The notes under the pieces were generated by a model, which was not told the DNA's origin, made no database searches, and saw only the letters and a list, made by a program, of their open reading frames with translations. 64,000 nt of DNA from Allobosea sp. (GTDB taxonomy: Bacteria > Pseudomonadota > Alphaproteobacteria > Rhizobiales > Beijerinckiaceae): positions 1-64,000 of the forward strand of contig NZ_JAUYTP010000016.1 of assembly GCF_030695125.1 (NCBI RefSeq), in the 5' to 3' direction. Every line of letters starts with the position of its first letter. The stretch's first letter is position 1. Shown piece by piece: positions 1 through 8,148 of this stretch. The translations under genes were made by a program, and so were the position numbers.

Positions 1-848
1 TCGATCTCGCCGCGGTCGAAATAGGGCAGAAAGCGGCTACCGACCCAGCGGCCGGCGCCGGAGCGGGCATCGAACCCCGCCGAGCGGCCGCGGGCCGATG
101 TGAGGTCGTCGGGCTTGGTCAGGAAGGGGGCGGTAAAGACCTCGGTCTTCTCCCGCGATGCCGGGACCTCCGGCTCGTAATAGCCGGTGAGGAAGCCGTC
201 CTCCTCGATCCGCTCGCCGAAGCGGGCGATGCGCACCGGGCGGAACTCGGCCTCGAAGAAGGCGCGCGCCGCCTCCGTCGGAAGGGGATCGGAAAGGGCG
301 AGCGCCCGCGGGCAGATGTCGCGCAGCGCGCGCCAGATGTCCGGCGCCGAGCGCGGCGGGTTGCGGGCCGCCATGAGCTGCCGGCAGGAGATGCGGAAGG
401 CGCGGAAGGTCAGGTCCTGGCGGTCCTCCGCCCACCCCGGCAGGGCGGCGAAGCTGCCGGCCTCGCTCCAGGTCTCGGGAAAGACGAAGGGGAAGCCGGA
501 GGCGTGCGGCTGTGGCGGCGCGGGTGGCTCCGTCCCGGCAGTCGCCGCCGGGTCTCCGGGCTGGGCAGGCGCGGGTGCCTCAGCAGCGGGAGCAGGCGAG
601 GCCTCACCCGGCGCAGGGCTCGCCACGGCACCGGCCGGAGAAGGGTCAGCGGGCGCAGGGCCGGTCGCCGCAGGCGGTGCTTCGGCGGCGGGGCTCGCGG
701 AAACGGAAGTACCGTCCGGCGCGGCGGGTGGCGGAACCTTCAGGATCAGCAGGAGGTCGTTGGAGCCGGCATGAAGCGGGCCGGGCGCCGTCAGGGCCGC
801 CACCGCCCAGACCGCTGCCGCAAGGCGGAGGATCGGGCGATGCCTCAT
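1..848 (-). CDS. mltA: Membrane-bound lytic murein transglycosylase A (MltA), C-terminus beyond the window
   Basis: MltA enzymes cleave the glycan strands of peptidoglycan, making 1,6-anhydro-muropeptides, in the periplasm. I translated this frame directly because it has no stop inside the window. Residues 1-27 look like a signal peptide. Residues about 40-115 are a low-complexity Ala/Pro/Glu linker. The MltA domain follows, with the family hallmark GFLTGYYEP at residues 218-226. About 282 codons are present, and the catalytic C-terminal part with its conserved Asp lies outside. The start at 848 is the ATG followed by the hydrophobic leader. It lies 30 bp downstream of the Tim44-domain gene on the same strand, a pairing common in Hyphomicrobiales. 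The long Ala/Pro linker is unusual but does not change the call. Confidence 0.9.
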   Translation of the reverse strand, partial: MRHRPILRLAAAVWAVAALTAPGPLHAGSNDLLLILKVPPPAAPDGTSVSASPAAEAPPAATGPAPADPSPAGAVASPAPGEASPAPAAEAPAPAQPGDPAATAGTEPPAPPQPHASGFPFVFPETWSEAGSFAALPGWAEDRQDLTFRAFRISCRQLMAARNPPRSAPDIWRALRDICPRALALSDPLPTEAARAFFEAEFRPVRIARFGERIEEDGFLTGYYEPEVPASREKTEVFTAPFLTKPDDLTSARGRSAGFDARSGAGRWVGSRFLPYFDRGEI

Positions 849-878
849 GGTTGGCCCCCGGGACGGCGAAAGGCCGGC

Positions 879-1610
879 TCAGCCGCCGGCTTCGGTGGCG
901 ATCAGGCGCCAGTTCGGGTCGCGGTCCGTGACGTTGCGGGCGAAGGTCCAAACGTCCGTCACGTCGGTAACCCGGTCGGGCGAGCCGTCGATGACGGCGC
1001 CGGCCCGGTCGCGCGTCGCGGTAACGAGCTGGGAGACGAACTTCAGCGTCACCTGGGCCTGGTCGCCGCGCTGCTGGGCGTCGACGATCTCGGCCTTCTC
1101 GATACCGACGAAGCGGGTCTCGACCTGCTCGCCGCGCGTCTCACGATCACGGATGGCCGCCTCGAAGCCCTCGAACACATCCTTGGCGAGGAGGTCGCGA
1201 AGCATCTTGCGGTCGCCGCCGGCAAAGGCCAGCACGATCATCTCGTAAGCCGCCTTGGCGCCGCCGATGAAGCCGGCCGGGTCGAAGGAAGGGTCGCGGG
1301 ACGCGATGGCGTCGAAGCCGCGGGCGAGCGGCGTGCCCGGCAGGGCAAGATCGCCCCAGCGCGGCGCAGCAGGATCGACGGGGACCGGCGGCGCCATGGG
1401 CGCGGCGCCGTTGCGCGCCGGCATGGGGATGACCTCGCCACCCTGGGCGGGCGGTCGGGCGCCCGGAGGCAGGTCGCGATTGTTGTCACGCGGCTGGAAC
1501 GGGTCACGCTCGCTACCGGTCTTCGTCCCCAGCACGCTGCGCAGGCGGAAGAAGATGAAGACCGCGAGGGCCAAAAAGATGATCGTGTAGATGTCGAACA
1601 CGTTGTTCAT
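879..1610 (-). CDS. Tim44-like domain protein (TimA type)
   Basis: The 243-residue protein has an N-terminal membrane segment at about residues 7-24, a Pro/Gly/Arg-rich linker to about residue 90, and then a Tim44-like domain to the end. In bacteria this family (TimA) is inner-membrane anchored with a cytoplasmic Tim44 domain. It is related to the mitochondrial import-motor protein Tim44, but its bacterial role is not settled. It is the gene directly upstream of mltA on the same strand, and the two are probably cotranscribed. The 207 bp upstream, to the end of the ABC permease gene, probably hold its promoter. The family call rests on the overall layout and the C-terminal sequence. Confidence 0.8.
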   Translation of the reverse strand: MNNVFDIYTIIFLALAVFIFFRLRSVLGTKTGSERDPFQPRDNNRDLPPGARPPAQGGEVIPMPARNGAAPMAPPVPVDPAAPRWGDLALPGTPLARGFDAIASRDPSFDPAGFIGGAKAAYEMIVLAFAGGDRKMLRDLLAKDVFEGFEAAIRDRETRGEQVETRFVGIEKAEIVDAQQRGDQAQVTLKFVSQLVTATRDRAGAVIDGSPDRVTDVTDVWTFARNVTDRDPNWRLIATEAGG

Positions 1611-1817
1611 GATCGCCGTCTGGAGGGGCCGCCCGGTCGCAGATGACGTGATGCCGCGAACGGACCGTCAGTGTAACCGTATTGAGGCTCTCAAATAAGG
1701 CATTTTTTTCGGGCCGCCAGTCCGCCGTGCGGTCGTGCCGCAGTTTCCGCTGCCGCGGACGGCCCGGAACGGCGACCGGGCGCGGCGAGATCCGCACCCG
1801 GACACCGGAAGGAGAGA

Positions 1818-2732
1818 TCAGAACTGCTTGGCGAGACGCGGGTCGAGCGCGTCGCGCAGGCCGTCGCCGAGCAGGTTTACCGCGAGTACGGTGACCGACA
1901 GGAAGATGGCCGGGATCAGCACGATGTAGAATTTCACCTGCCAGAGCGCGCGGCCCTCGGCCATGATGTTGCCCCAGGACGGGATGATCGGCGGCGTGCC
2001 GGCCCCGATGAAGGACAGGATCGCCTCGGTCAGCATGGCGGAGGCGCAGATATAGGTCGCCTGGACGATGATCGGCGCCAGCGTGTTCGGCAAGATGTGC
2101 TTGACGATGATCATCGGCGTGCGCGTGCCGGCGGCGACCGCCGCGTCGACATAGGGCTGTTCGCGCAGCGAAAGGACCACGCCGCGCACCAGACGCGAGA
2201 CGCGGGGGATCTCGGCGATGGTGATGGCGAGGATGACATTGCCGACCGACCCGCGCGTCAGCGCCATCAGCGCCACGGCGAGGAGGATGGAGGGGATCGA
2301 CATGATGCCGTCCATGACGCGCATGATGATCGCGTCGGCGGCGCGGATGTAGCCGGCGATGAGGCCGATGGCGAGGCCGAAGACGGAGGCGAGGATCGCC
2401 ACCGAGAAGCCGACGATCAGCGAGACGCGGGCGCCGTAGAGCACGCGCGAATAGATGTCGCGGCCGAGCATGTCGGTGCCGAACCAGAATTGCGCCGACG
2501 GCTCGCGGGTGCGCATGCGTGTCGAGATGGCCGTGGGGTCGCTCGTTCCGAGGAAGGGCGCGAAGATGGCCATGAGGATGATGGCGATGACGAGCGTGCC
2601 GCCGATGGTGATGGTCGGGTAGCGACGCACCAGGCGGACGAGGCCGACGCGGGTCTTCGGCTCGGCAGCGACGCCGGATGCGTCGTCAGCCTGCGCCGTC
2701 GCGGCGGGGGTATCGGAGCTATGCGCGGTCAA
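1818..2732 (-). CDS. Peptide/nickel-type ABC transporter permease (DppC-like)
   Basis: Inner-membrane permease subunit of a peptide-type ABC importer, 304 residues, the usual length for DppC/OppC. A polar N-terminal tail of about 35 residues is followed by TM1 and the large periplasmic insertion with TDMLGRDIYSR typical of the C-type permease. The cytoplasmic coupling (EAA-like) loop reads EQPYVDAAVAAGTRTP before KHILPN. The start appears to be a TTG at 2732 that overlaps the TGA stop of the upstream permease by three bases, so translational coupling is likely. It is the last gene of a binding protein-DppB-DppC operon. No ATPase gene follows; the next gene is the Tim44-domain gene. The substrate cannot be read from the permease. 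Confidence 0.9.
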   Translation of the reverse strand: MTAHSSDTPAATAQADDASGVAAEPKTRVGLVRLVRRYPTITIGGTLVIAIILMAIFAPFLGTSDPTAISTRMRTREPSAQFWFGTDMLGRDIYSRVLYGARVSLIVGFSVAILASVFGLAIGLIAGYIRAADAIIMRVMDGIMSIPSILLAVALMALTRGSVGNVILAITIAEIPRVSRLVRGVVLSLREQPYVDAAVAAGTRTPMIIVKHILPNTLAPIIVQATYICASAMLTEAILSFIGAGTPPIIPSWGNIMAEGRALWQVKFYIVLIPAIFLSVTVLAVNLLGDGLRDALDPRLAKQF

Positions 2733-3670
2733 TAGCGGATCCTCGGATCGACGAGTGTGTAGACGAGGTCAACGGCGAGGTTGACCAGGACGTAGACGAA
2801 GGAGAACAGCAGGACGAGGCCCTGGATGACGGGGTAGTCGCGCCTGAGGATGGCGTCGACCGTCAGGCGGCCGAGGCCGGGAATGGCGAAGACGCTCTCG
2901 GTGACCACGGCGCCGCCGATGAGCAGCGCCACGCCGATGCCGATGACGGTGATGACCGGAACCGCGGCGTTCTTGAGTGCGTGCAGGAACAGGACCCCGC
3001 GCTCGCCGATGCCCTTGGCGCGGGCCGTGCGGATGTAGTCCTGCTGCAGGACCTCCATCATGGTGGCGCGGGTGATGCGGGCGATCAGCGCCATATAGAC
3101 CATGCCCAGCGCGATGGACGGCAGGATGAGATTCTGGAACCAGGGCCAGAGCCCCTGCGAGAGCGGCGTGTAGCCCTGGACGGGCAGCCAGTCGAGCTCG
3201 AGGGCGAAGATGTAGGCGAGGATGTAGCCGACGACGAAGACCGGCACCGAGAAGCCGAACACCGCGAAGGCCATGATGCCGCGGTCGATCAGCGTCCCGG
3301 CCTTCCAGGCGGAGATGACGCCCATCGGCACGGCGACGGTGACGGCGAGGATCAGCGTCACCACCATGAGCGACAGCGTCGGCTCGATGCGCTGGGCGAT
3401 GAGCTGCGTGACCGGCAGGCCGGTGAAGATGGAGGTGCCGAGATCGAAGCGGGCGATCTGCCAGACCCATTCGCCGAAGCGGATCAGGAACGGCCGGTCG
3501 AGGCCGAGGCTCTGGCGGATCTTCTCCACGTCATCGGGCGTCGCCTGGTCGCCGGCGATGACGGCGGCCGGGTCTCCGGGCGCGATGTAGAGCAGGGAAA
3601 AGACGAAAAGCGCCACCACGGCCATGACGGGGATCGTCGCGACGATGCGGCGGACAATGTAGACGAACAT
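2729..3670 (-). CDS. Peptide/nickel-type ABC transporter permease (DppB-like)
   Basis: Permease subunit of 313 residues that pairs with the DppC-like protein encoded immediately downstream. It shows the standard B-type layout: TM1 at residues 9-31, the APGDPA motif, and the GLDRPFLIRFGEW stretch before the periplasmic segment. The coupling loop reads YIRTARAKGIGERGV and the protein ends in VDPRIRY. It lies 66 bp downstream of the binding-protein gene. A strong GC hairpin without a T-run sits in that gap, which could lower permease expression relative to the binding protein. Family assignment is secure; substrate is unknown. Confidence 0.9.
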   Translation of the reverse strand: MFVYIVRRIVATIPVMAVVALFVFSLLYIAPGDPAAVIAGDQATPDDVEKIRQSLGLDRPFLIRFGEWVWQIARFDLGTSIFTGLPVTQLIAQRIEPTLSLMVVTLILAVTVAVPMGVISAWKAGTLIDRGIMAFAVFGFSVPVFVVGYILAYIFALELDWLPVQGYTPLSQGLWPWFQNLILPSIALGMVYMALIARITRATMMEVLQQDYIRTARAKGIGERGVLFLHALKNAAVPVITVIGIGVALLIGGAVVTESVFAIPGLGRLTVDAILRRDYPVIQGLVLLFSFVYVLVNLAVDLVYTLVDPRIRY

Positions 3671-3695
3671 CGACAGGATCTTCTCATGTGAGGAA

Positions 3696-3723
3696 CCGGG
3701 AGGCGGACGAAGCCGCCCCCCGG
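3696..3723 (-). promoter_or_regulatory. Intercistronic hairpin between binding-protein and permease genes
   Basis: Eleven-base-pair stem with one A/C mismatch: arms CCGGGAGGCGG (3696-3706) and CCGCCCCCCGG (3713-3723) around a 6-nt loop. There is no T-run on either side, so it is not a classic intrinsic terminator. Such hairpins after binding-protein genes often stabilise the upstream mRNA or attenuate the permease genes. That role is inferred from position. Confidence 0.55.
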
Positions 3724-3736
3724 CCGAGACGTTTCA

Positions 3737-5338
3737 TCAGGCCTTGGCGACGTTCCAGAAGAACGGCAGCGGCCCCTTGGTGATGCCGGTCACGTTGCTG
3801 CGCCAGGCCGTGTAGGTCAGGAAGAACCCGGGCGGCACGAAGACGACATTGTCCAGCGCAGCCTTATTGAGGCGGGCGATCGCCGCCTTTTCTTCGTCGA
3901 GGTTCTTTGCCTCGAACCAGGCCGTCACCTCAGCCTCCACGGCGGGCACGTCCGGCCATCCGAACCAGGCGCGTTCTCCATTGGCCCGAATAGCGGTGTA
4001 GCCCGCCGGGTTGGTGCAGTCGGCGCCGGCGTGCCACGAGAAGAAGATGTTCCAGCCACCCTGGGACGGAGGCGTCTTCAGCGCGCGCCGCTGACCGGTG
4101 GTCCCCCAATCGGTGGCCACGAAGTCGACATTCATTCCGATCCGCTTGAGCAGCTCGTTGGCGACATCGCCCTGCGCCTTGGTCACGGGTTGGTCCTGGG
4201 CGACCACCATCGTAACGGGCTCGCCCTTGTAGCCGCTCTCGGCGAGGAGGCGCTTGGCACCCTCGATGTCGCGACGCCCTTTCAGGATCTCGCCTCCCTC
4301 TTCGGTGTAGAGAGGTGTACCGGGAGTGAAATAGCCGGGCAGGGGCTTCCAGAGGCTGTCATCGGAGCCGACGATGGCCCGCATGAACTCCTCCTGATCC
4401 AGCGCCATTAGGATGGCCCGACGGGCGCGCACATCGTTGAACGGCGGATGCAGGTGGTTGAGCCGGAAGGCGCCGATATTGCCGAGCGGGTCACCGATGT
4501 CGACACGGATGTTGCGGTTCCGGCGCAGCACGGGAACCAGATCGGCGATCGGGTTCTCCCACCAGTCGATCTCGCCGTTCTGGAGGGCGGCAGACGCGGT
4601 GGCCGGATCGGGCATGATGACCCATTCGATCCGGTCGACCAGCATCCGCTTGCCTCCGGCGAGCCACGAGGCGGGCTCGGCGCGCGGCACATAGTCGGCG
4701 AACTTCTCGAATACCGCCTTGGCGCCGGGAACCCATTCGTTGCGGACGAACTTCATCGGGCCGGAACCGATGTACTCGCTGATCTGCTGGAAGGGATCGG
4801 TCTTGGCGATGCGTTCCGGCATGATGAACGAGCAGGGCGAGTTGTTCTTGCCCAGCGCCAGAAGCATTTTCGGATAGGGCTTGGTCAGCTTCCAGCGGAA
4901 GGTGCGGTCGTCGACGGCGACGATCTCTTCCTGGATGGCCTTGATCATCAGGCCCATGGGGTCGCGGAATGACCACCGAATGAGCGAGGCCACGCAGTCC
5001 TTGGCGAGGACCGGCGAGCCGTCGTGGAATTTCAGTCCCGTGCGGAGCTTGAAGGTCCAGGTCAAGCCATCGGACGAGACCTCCTCCGACTCGACCATCT
5101 GGCGCTGGGGCGTCAGGGTGCTGTCGACGCCATACAGCGTGTCCCAGACGAGCGCCGCCGCATTGCGCACGACATATTGCGTGCCCCAGATCGGGTCGAA
5201 GTTGGCGAGATTGGCCTGCGGCACGAAGCGCAGCGTCTTTGCCGCCGCTCCCTGCGACAGGGCCGGGGCGGCAAGGCCGCCCGAGGCGGCGGCAAGTCCG
5301 GCGCCGGCGCCTGCTTTGATGAAAGTTCTGCGGTCCAT
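3737..5338 (-). CDS. ABC transporter substrate-binding protein, peptide/nickel family (SBP_bac_5)
   Basis: Periplasmic binding protein of 533 residues, normal for family 5. The start at 5338 is chosen because it opens a twin-arginine-like leader (DRRTFIKAG, hydrophobic stretch, APALSQ cleavage region) and has GGGGAG about 9 bases upstream. The same frame stays open further upstream, but that part is not coding-like. Family features include the KFHDGSPVLAKDCVASL segment near residue 110 and the YIGSGPMKF segment. It heads an operon with two permeases and no ATPase. It is divergent from catIJ-pcaHG across a 463-bp gap, so an aromatic-acid or related ligand is conceivable, but nothing in the sequence proves it. 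Confidence 0.9.
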   Translation of the reverse strand: MDRRTFIKAGAGAGLAAASGGLAAPALSQGAAAKTLRFVPQANLANFDPIWGTQYVVRNAAALVWDTLYGVDSTLTPQRQMVESEEVSSDGLTWTFKLRTGLKFHDGSPVLAKDCVASLIRWSFRDPMGLMIKAIQEEIVAVDDRTFRWKLTKPYPKMLLALGKNNSPCSFIMPERIAKTDPFQQISEYIGSGPMKFVRNEWVPGAKAVFEKFADYVPRAEPASWLAGGKRMLVDRIEWVIMPDPATASAALQNGEIDWWENPIADLVPVLRRNRNIRVDIGDPLGNIGAFRLNHLHPPFNDVRARRAILMALDQEEFMRAIVGSDDSLWKPLPGYFTPGTPLYTEEGGEILKGRRDIEGAKRLLAESGYKGEPVTMVVAQDQPVTKAQGDVANELLKRIGMNVDFVATDWGTTGQRRALKTPPSQGGWNIFFSWHAGADCTNPAGYTAIRANGERAWFGWPDVPAVEAEVTAWFEAKNLDEEKAAIARLNKAALDNVVFVPPGFFLTYTAWRSNVTGITKGPLPFFWNVAKA

Positions 5339-5801
5339 CGTGGTGGTACTCCCCTGGAAATCCGATCCCGCCTTCGACCCTGGTGCGGAGCGGCGGATGC
5401 GCGCCTGACCATTGGTCCGGATATGTCTTCCGGGTCTCGGACGGCGCAGCCTAACCCGTCGCAAGCGTCGTGCCATAGGGTCTTTTCCTAGGCGCCGGAC
5501 CTGCCGGCCGCTGTGCGGCGCCGCGACCTGCCGCATTTTCCTGCACAAAATGGCGCCACGACTGCATTCTCGGCATGCCGGGCCGTTCACGCAGAGGCGA
5601 AATGCATTTTCTGCTGCACGGGCGACTGCGACAATTTCGTCCGGCGCAAGGGCGCCCTGACAGAAACTCGGACCGCAGGCCGGGACGGGGCAGTGTATTT
5701 GGGCGTTAATCGCCCAAATGTCCGAATAGCGCACTTGACACGCCGCCCTGCCGGCGCAAGGAGTCACGGCAAGGAAACACAAAGGTGGAGAAGAACAGGC
5801 C
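5339..5801. other. Intergenic region between divergent transporter and aromatic-acid operons
   Basis: This 463-bp gap separates the leftward binding-protein gene from rightward catI. I see no convincing gene in it. It holds a ribosome binding site for each flanking gene, a perfect inverted repeat at 5697-5719 and a TTGACA at 5735-5740 without a matching -10. Both promoters must lie here. No regulator gene is adjacent, so the controlling protein is presumably encoded elsewhere. Confidence 0.6.
5697..5719. promoter_or_regulatory. Perfect inverted repeat upstream of catI, candidate operator
   Basis: Arms ATTTGGGCG and CGCCCAAAT flank TTAAT, giving nine perfect base pairs 83 bp before the catI start. 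The position and symmetry suggest a dimeric regulator site for the catIJ-pcaHG operon, possibly an IclR-, LysR- or GntR-type protein. Which protein binds is not visible here. As RNA it would also form a hairpin, but with no T-run it is not a terminator. Confidence 0.5.
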
Positions 5802-6653
5802 ATGGCCGAGTTCATGTCCTTGCGCGATGCCATCGCCACCCATCTGAAGGACGGCGACAGCGTGGCCATGGAGGGCTTCACGCACCTCATTCCCTACGCC
5901 GCCGGACACGAGGTCATTCGCCAGGGCCAGAAGGACCTAACCCTCATCCGCATGACGCCGGACATCATCTACGACCAGATCGTCGGCATGGGACAGGCGA
6001 GGAAGCTGGTCTTCTCCTGGGCCGGCAATCCCGGCGTCGGCTCGCTGCACCGCATCCGCGAGGAGATCGAGCAGGGGCGCGTCGCCATCGAGGAGCATTC
6101 CCATGCCGCCATGGCCAACGCCTTCGAGGCGGGCGCGGCCAACCTGCCCTTCGCCGTGTTCCGTGGCTACAAGGGCGTCGACCTGCCGAAGGTCAATCCG
6201 AACATCCGCTCCGTCACCTGCCCCTACACCGGGGAAGTGCTGGCGACCGTGCCGGCGGTGCGCCCGGACGTCGCCATCATCCATGCGCTGAAGGCGGACC
6301 GCGAGGGCAATGTCCTGCTGGAGGGCATCGTCGGCGTGCAGAAGGAGGCGGTCCTGGCGTCGAAGCGCTCGGTGGTGACGGTGGAGGAGATCGTCGACGA
6401 TTTCGGCCCGCGCAACGCCAATGCGGTCATCCTGCCCTCGTGGACGGTGACGGCGATCGTGAAGGTGCCGGGCGGGGCTCATCCCTCCTATGCCCAGGGC
6501 TACTACAAGCGCGACAACGCCTTCTACATCGCCTGGGACAAGATCGCCCGCGACAAGGCGGTGTTCCTGAAGTGGATGGAGGAGAACGTGCTCGCCGGCG
6601 GGCCGGAGTCCTTTGCGGCGCAGGCGCGTCGCTTCGCCGTCGCGGCCGCGTGA
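5802..6653 (+). CDS. catI: 3-oxoadipate CoA-transferase subunit A (CatI type)
   Basis: Alpha subunit of a class I CoA-transferase that moves CoA from succinyl-CoA to 3-oxoadipate, the penultimate step of the beta-ketoadipate pathway. At 283 residues it matches the longer CatI/glutaconate-CoA-transferase-like group rather than the shorter PcaI group. It shows GFTHLIPYAAGHE near residue 27, SWAGNPGVGSLHRIRE near residue 70 and GGAHPSYAQGYYKRDN near residue 225, which I recall from Pseudomonas CatI. It is followed 14 bp later by the beta subunit and then by pcaH-pcaG, supporting a role in protocatechuate breakdown. A related oxoacid cannot be excluded. Confidence 0.85.
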   Translation: MAEFMSLRDAIATHLKDGDSVAMEGFTHLIPYAAGHEVIRQGQKDLTLIRMTPDIIYDQIVGMGQARKLVFSWAGNPGVGSLHRIREEIEQGRVAIEEHSHAAMANAFEAGAANLPFAVFRGYKGVDLPKVNPNIRSVTCPYTGEVLATVPAVRPDVAIIHALKADREGNVLLEGIVGVQKEAVLASKRSVVTVEEIVDDFGPRNANAVILPSWTVTAIVKVPGGAHPSYAQGYYKRDNAFYIAWDKIARDKAVFLKWMEENVLAGGPESFAAQARRFAVAAA

Positions 6654-6667
6654 GGGAGACAGGACCG

Positions 6668-7441
6668 ATGAGCGCCTACACGCCCAACGAGATCATGACC
6701 ATCGCCGCCGCCCGGCTCCTCACCAACGAGGATGTCTGCTTCGTCGGCATCGGCAACCCGTCCGCCGCCTGCAACCTCGCCCGCCTGACCCACGCGCCGA
6801 AGATCACGCTGATTTACGAGAGCGGCACGCTGTCGACGCGGCCCACCGTCCTGCCGCTCTCGATCGGCGACGGCGAACTCTGCGACACGGCGCTGACCAC
6901 GGTGTCGGTGCCGGAGATGTTCCGCTGCTGGCTGCAGGGCGGCCGCATCACCATCGGTTTCCTCGGCGGCGCGCAGATCGACCGCTTCGCCAATCTCAAT
7001 ACCACGGTCGTCGGCCCCTACGACGCTCCGAAAGTGAGGCTGCCCGGCGGCGGTGGCGCGCCCGAGATCGCCAGCAATTGCGGCCAGATCTTCATCACCA
7101 TGGCGATGGGCACCCGCGCCTTCGTCGACAGGCTGCCCTTCATCACCTCCTTCGGCCACGGCAAGGGCAAGGGTGACCGCGCCGCGCTCGGCCTGAAGAC
7201 GAAGGGGCCGACCAAGGTGATGACCGATCTCTGCGTGCTGGAGCCAGATCCCGACACCGCCGAACTCACCGTCGTCTCGCTGCATCCGGGCGTGACGCGC
7301 GATCAGGTCCAGGCCGGCTGTGCCTGGCCGCTGCGTTTCGCGGCCGATGTCGCGGAGACGCCGGCTGCGACGGAGCAGGAATTGTCGGTGCTGCGCGATC
7401 TCCACGCCCGCACCAAGCAAGCCCATGGGGTGGCGGCATGA
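6668..7441 (+). CDS. catJ: 3-oxoadipate CoA-transferase subunit B (CatJ type)
   Basis: Beta subunit (257 residues) that carries the catalytic glutamate of the CoA-transferase. The motif LIYESGTLSTRP places this Glu at residue 51, which forms the acyl-glutamyl and CoA-thioester intermediates. GNPSAACNLARLTHAP and LPGGGGAPEIA are further family signatures. The start at 6668 is the ATG 14 bp after the catI stop, preceded by GGGAGACAGG. The stop overlaps the pcaH start (ATGA), so the CoA-transferase and the dioxygenase are translationally coupled. This arrangement argues strongly that both act in one pathway. Confidence 0.87.
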   Translation: MSAYTPNEIMTIAAARLLTNEDVCFVGIGNPSAACNLARLTHAPKITLIYESGTLSTRPTVLPLSIGDGELCDTALTTVSVPEMFRCWLQGGRITIGFLGGAQIDRFANLNTTVVGPYDAPKVRLPGGGGAPEIASNCGQIFITMAMGTRAFVDRLPFITSFGHGKGKGDRAALGLKTKGPTKVMTDLCVLEPDPDTAELTVVSLHPGVTRDQVQAGCAWPLRFAADVAETPAATEQELSVLRDLHARTKQAHGVAA

Positions 7442-8148
7442 GCCTGATCTATCCGCGCGAAAGCCTGGCCGCGCATCCGGCAAACGCCTCGCCCGCCTAC
7501 GGCTCGACGGTGAAGCGCGCCCCGTCGAAGCCGCTGATCCTGCTGCCGCACACCCTTTCGGAGACGACCGGCCCGGTCTTCGGCCATACCGCGGTCGCGG
7601 CTGGGGATTCCGACCTGACACGCCAGCATGCGGGCGAACCGCTCGGCGAACGCATTATCGTCTCGGGCCGCGTCCTCGACGAGGACGGGCGCCCTGTGCC
7701 GCACACGCTGATCGAGATCTGGCAGGCCAATGCCGGCGGGCGCTATGTCCATGTCCGCGATCAGCATCCTGCCCCGCTCGACCCCAACTTCACCGGGGCA
7801 GGCCGCGCGCTGACGGATGCGGAAGGGCGCTATCGCTTCGTCACGGTCAAGCCCGGCGCCTATCCCTGGCGCAACCATCACAATGCCTGGCGCCCCGCCC
7901 ATATCCATTTCTCGCTCTTCGGGCCGAGCTTCCTGTCGCGGGTGATCACCCAGATGTATTTCCCGGGCGATCCGCTGTTCAAATACGATCCGATCTTCCA
8001 GTCGATCACCGACGCGCAGGTGCGCGAGCGCCTCGTCTCGCGCCTCGACCTCGCCACGACCGAGCCGGAATGGGCGCTCGGCTATCAGTTCGACATCGTC
8101 CTGCGCGGCCGCAACGCGACGCCGGTGGAGGAGCCCCATGAGCACTGA
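7438..8148 (+). CDS. pcaH: Protocatechuate 3,4-dioxygenase beta subunit
   Basis: PcaH binds the catalytic ferric iron and, with PcaG, opens protocatechuate between its hydroxyls to give 3-carboxymuconate in the cytoplasm. At 236 residues it is of family length. The four iron ligands of intradiol dioxygenases are visible: Tyr103 in GGRYVH, Tyr142 in GAYPWRN, and His155 and His157 in RPAHIHFS. The N-terminal PcaH extension (YPRESLAAHPANASPAYGST) is present. It overlaps catJ upstream and pcaG downstream. The other pca genes (pcaB, pcaC, pcaD, pcaF) are not in this window. Confidence 0.96.
   Translation: MSLIYPRESLAAHPANASPAYGSTVKRAPSKPLILLPHTLSETTGPVFGHTAVAAGDSDLTRQHAGEPLGERIIVSGRVLDEDGRPVPHTLIEIWQANAGGRYVHVRDQHPAPLDPNFTGAGRALTDAEGRYRFVTVKPGAYPWRNHHNAWRPAHIHFSLFGPSFLSRVITQMYFPGDPLFKYDPIFQSITDAQVRERLVSRLDLATTEPEWALGYQFDIVLRGRNATPVEEPHEH

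Noticed and set aside
1680..1730. T-run and GC stem near 1700
   Set aside because: The T-run precedes the stem on the plus strand and is an A-run on the minus strand, so it is not a terminator in the transcribed direction.
5735..5740. TTGACA as a -35 box for catI
   Set aside because: No acceptable -10 follows at 16-18 bp; the match may be chance.
5339..5890. Upstream extension of the first binding-protein frame
   Set aside because: The twin-arginine-like leader and ribosome binding site place the start at 5338; the extension crosses catI.
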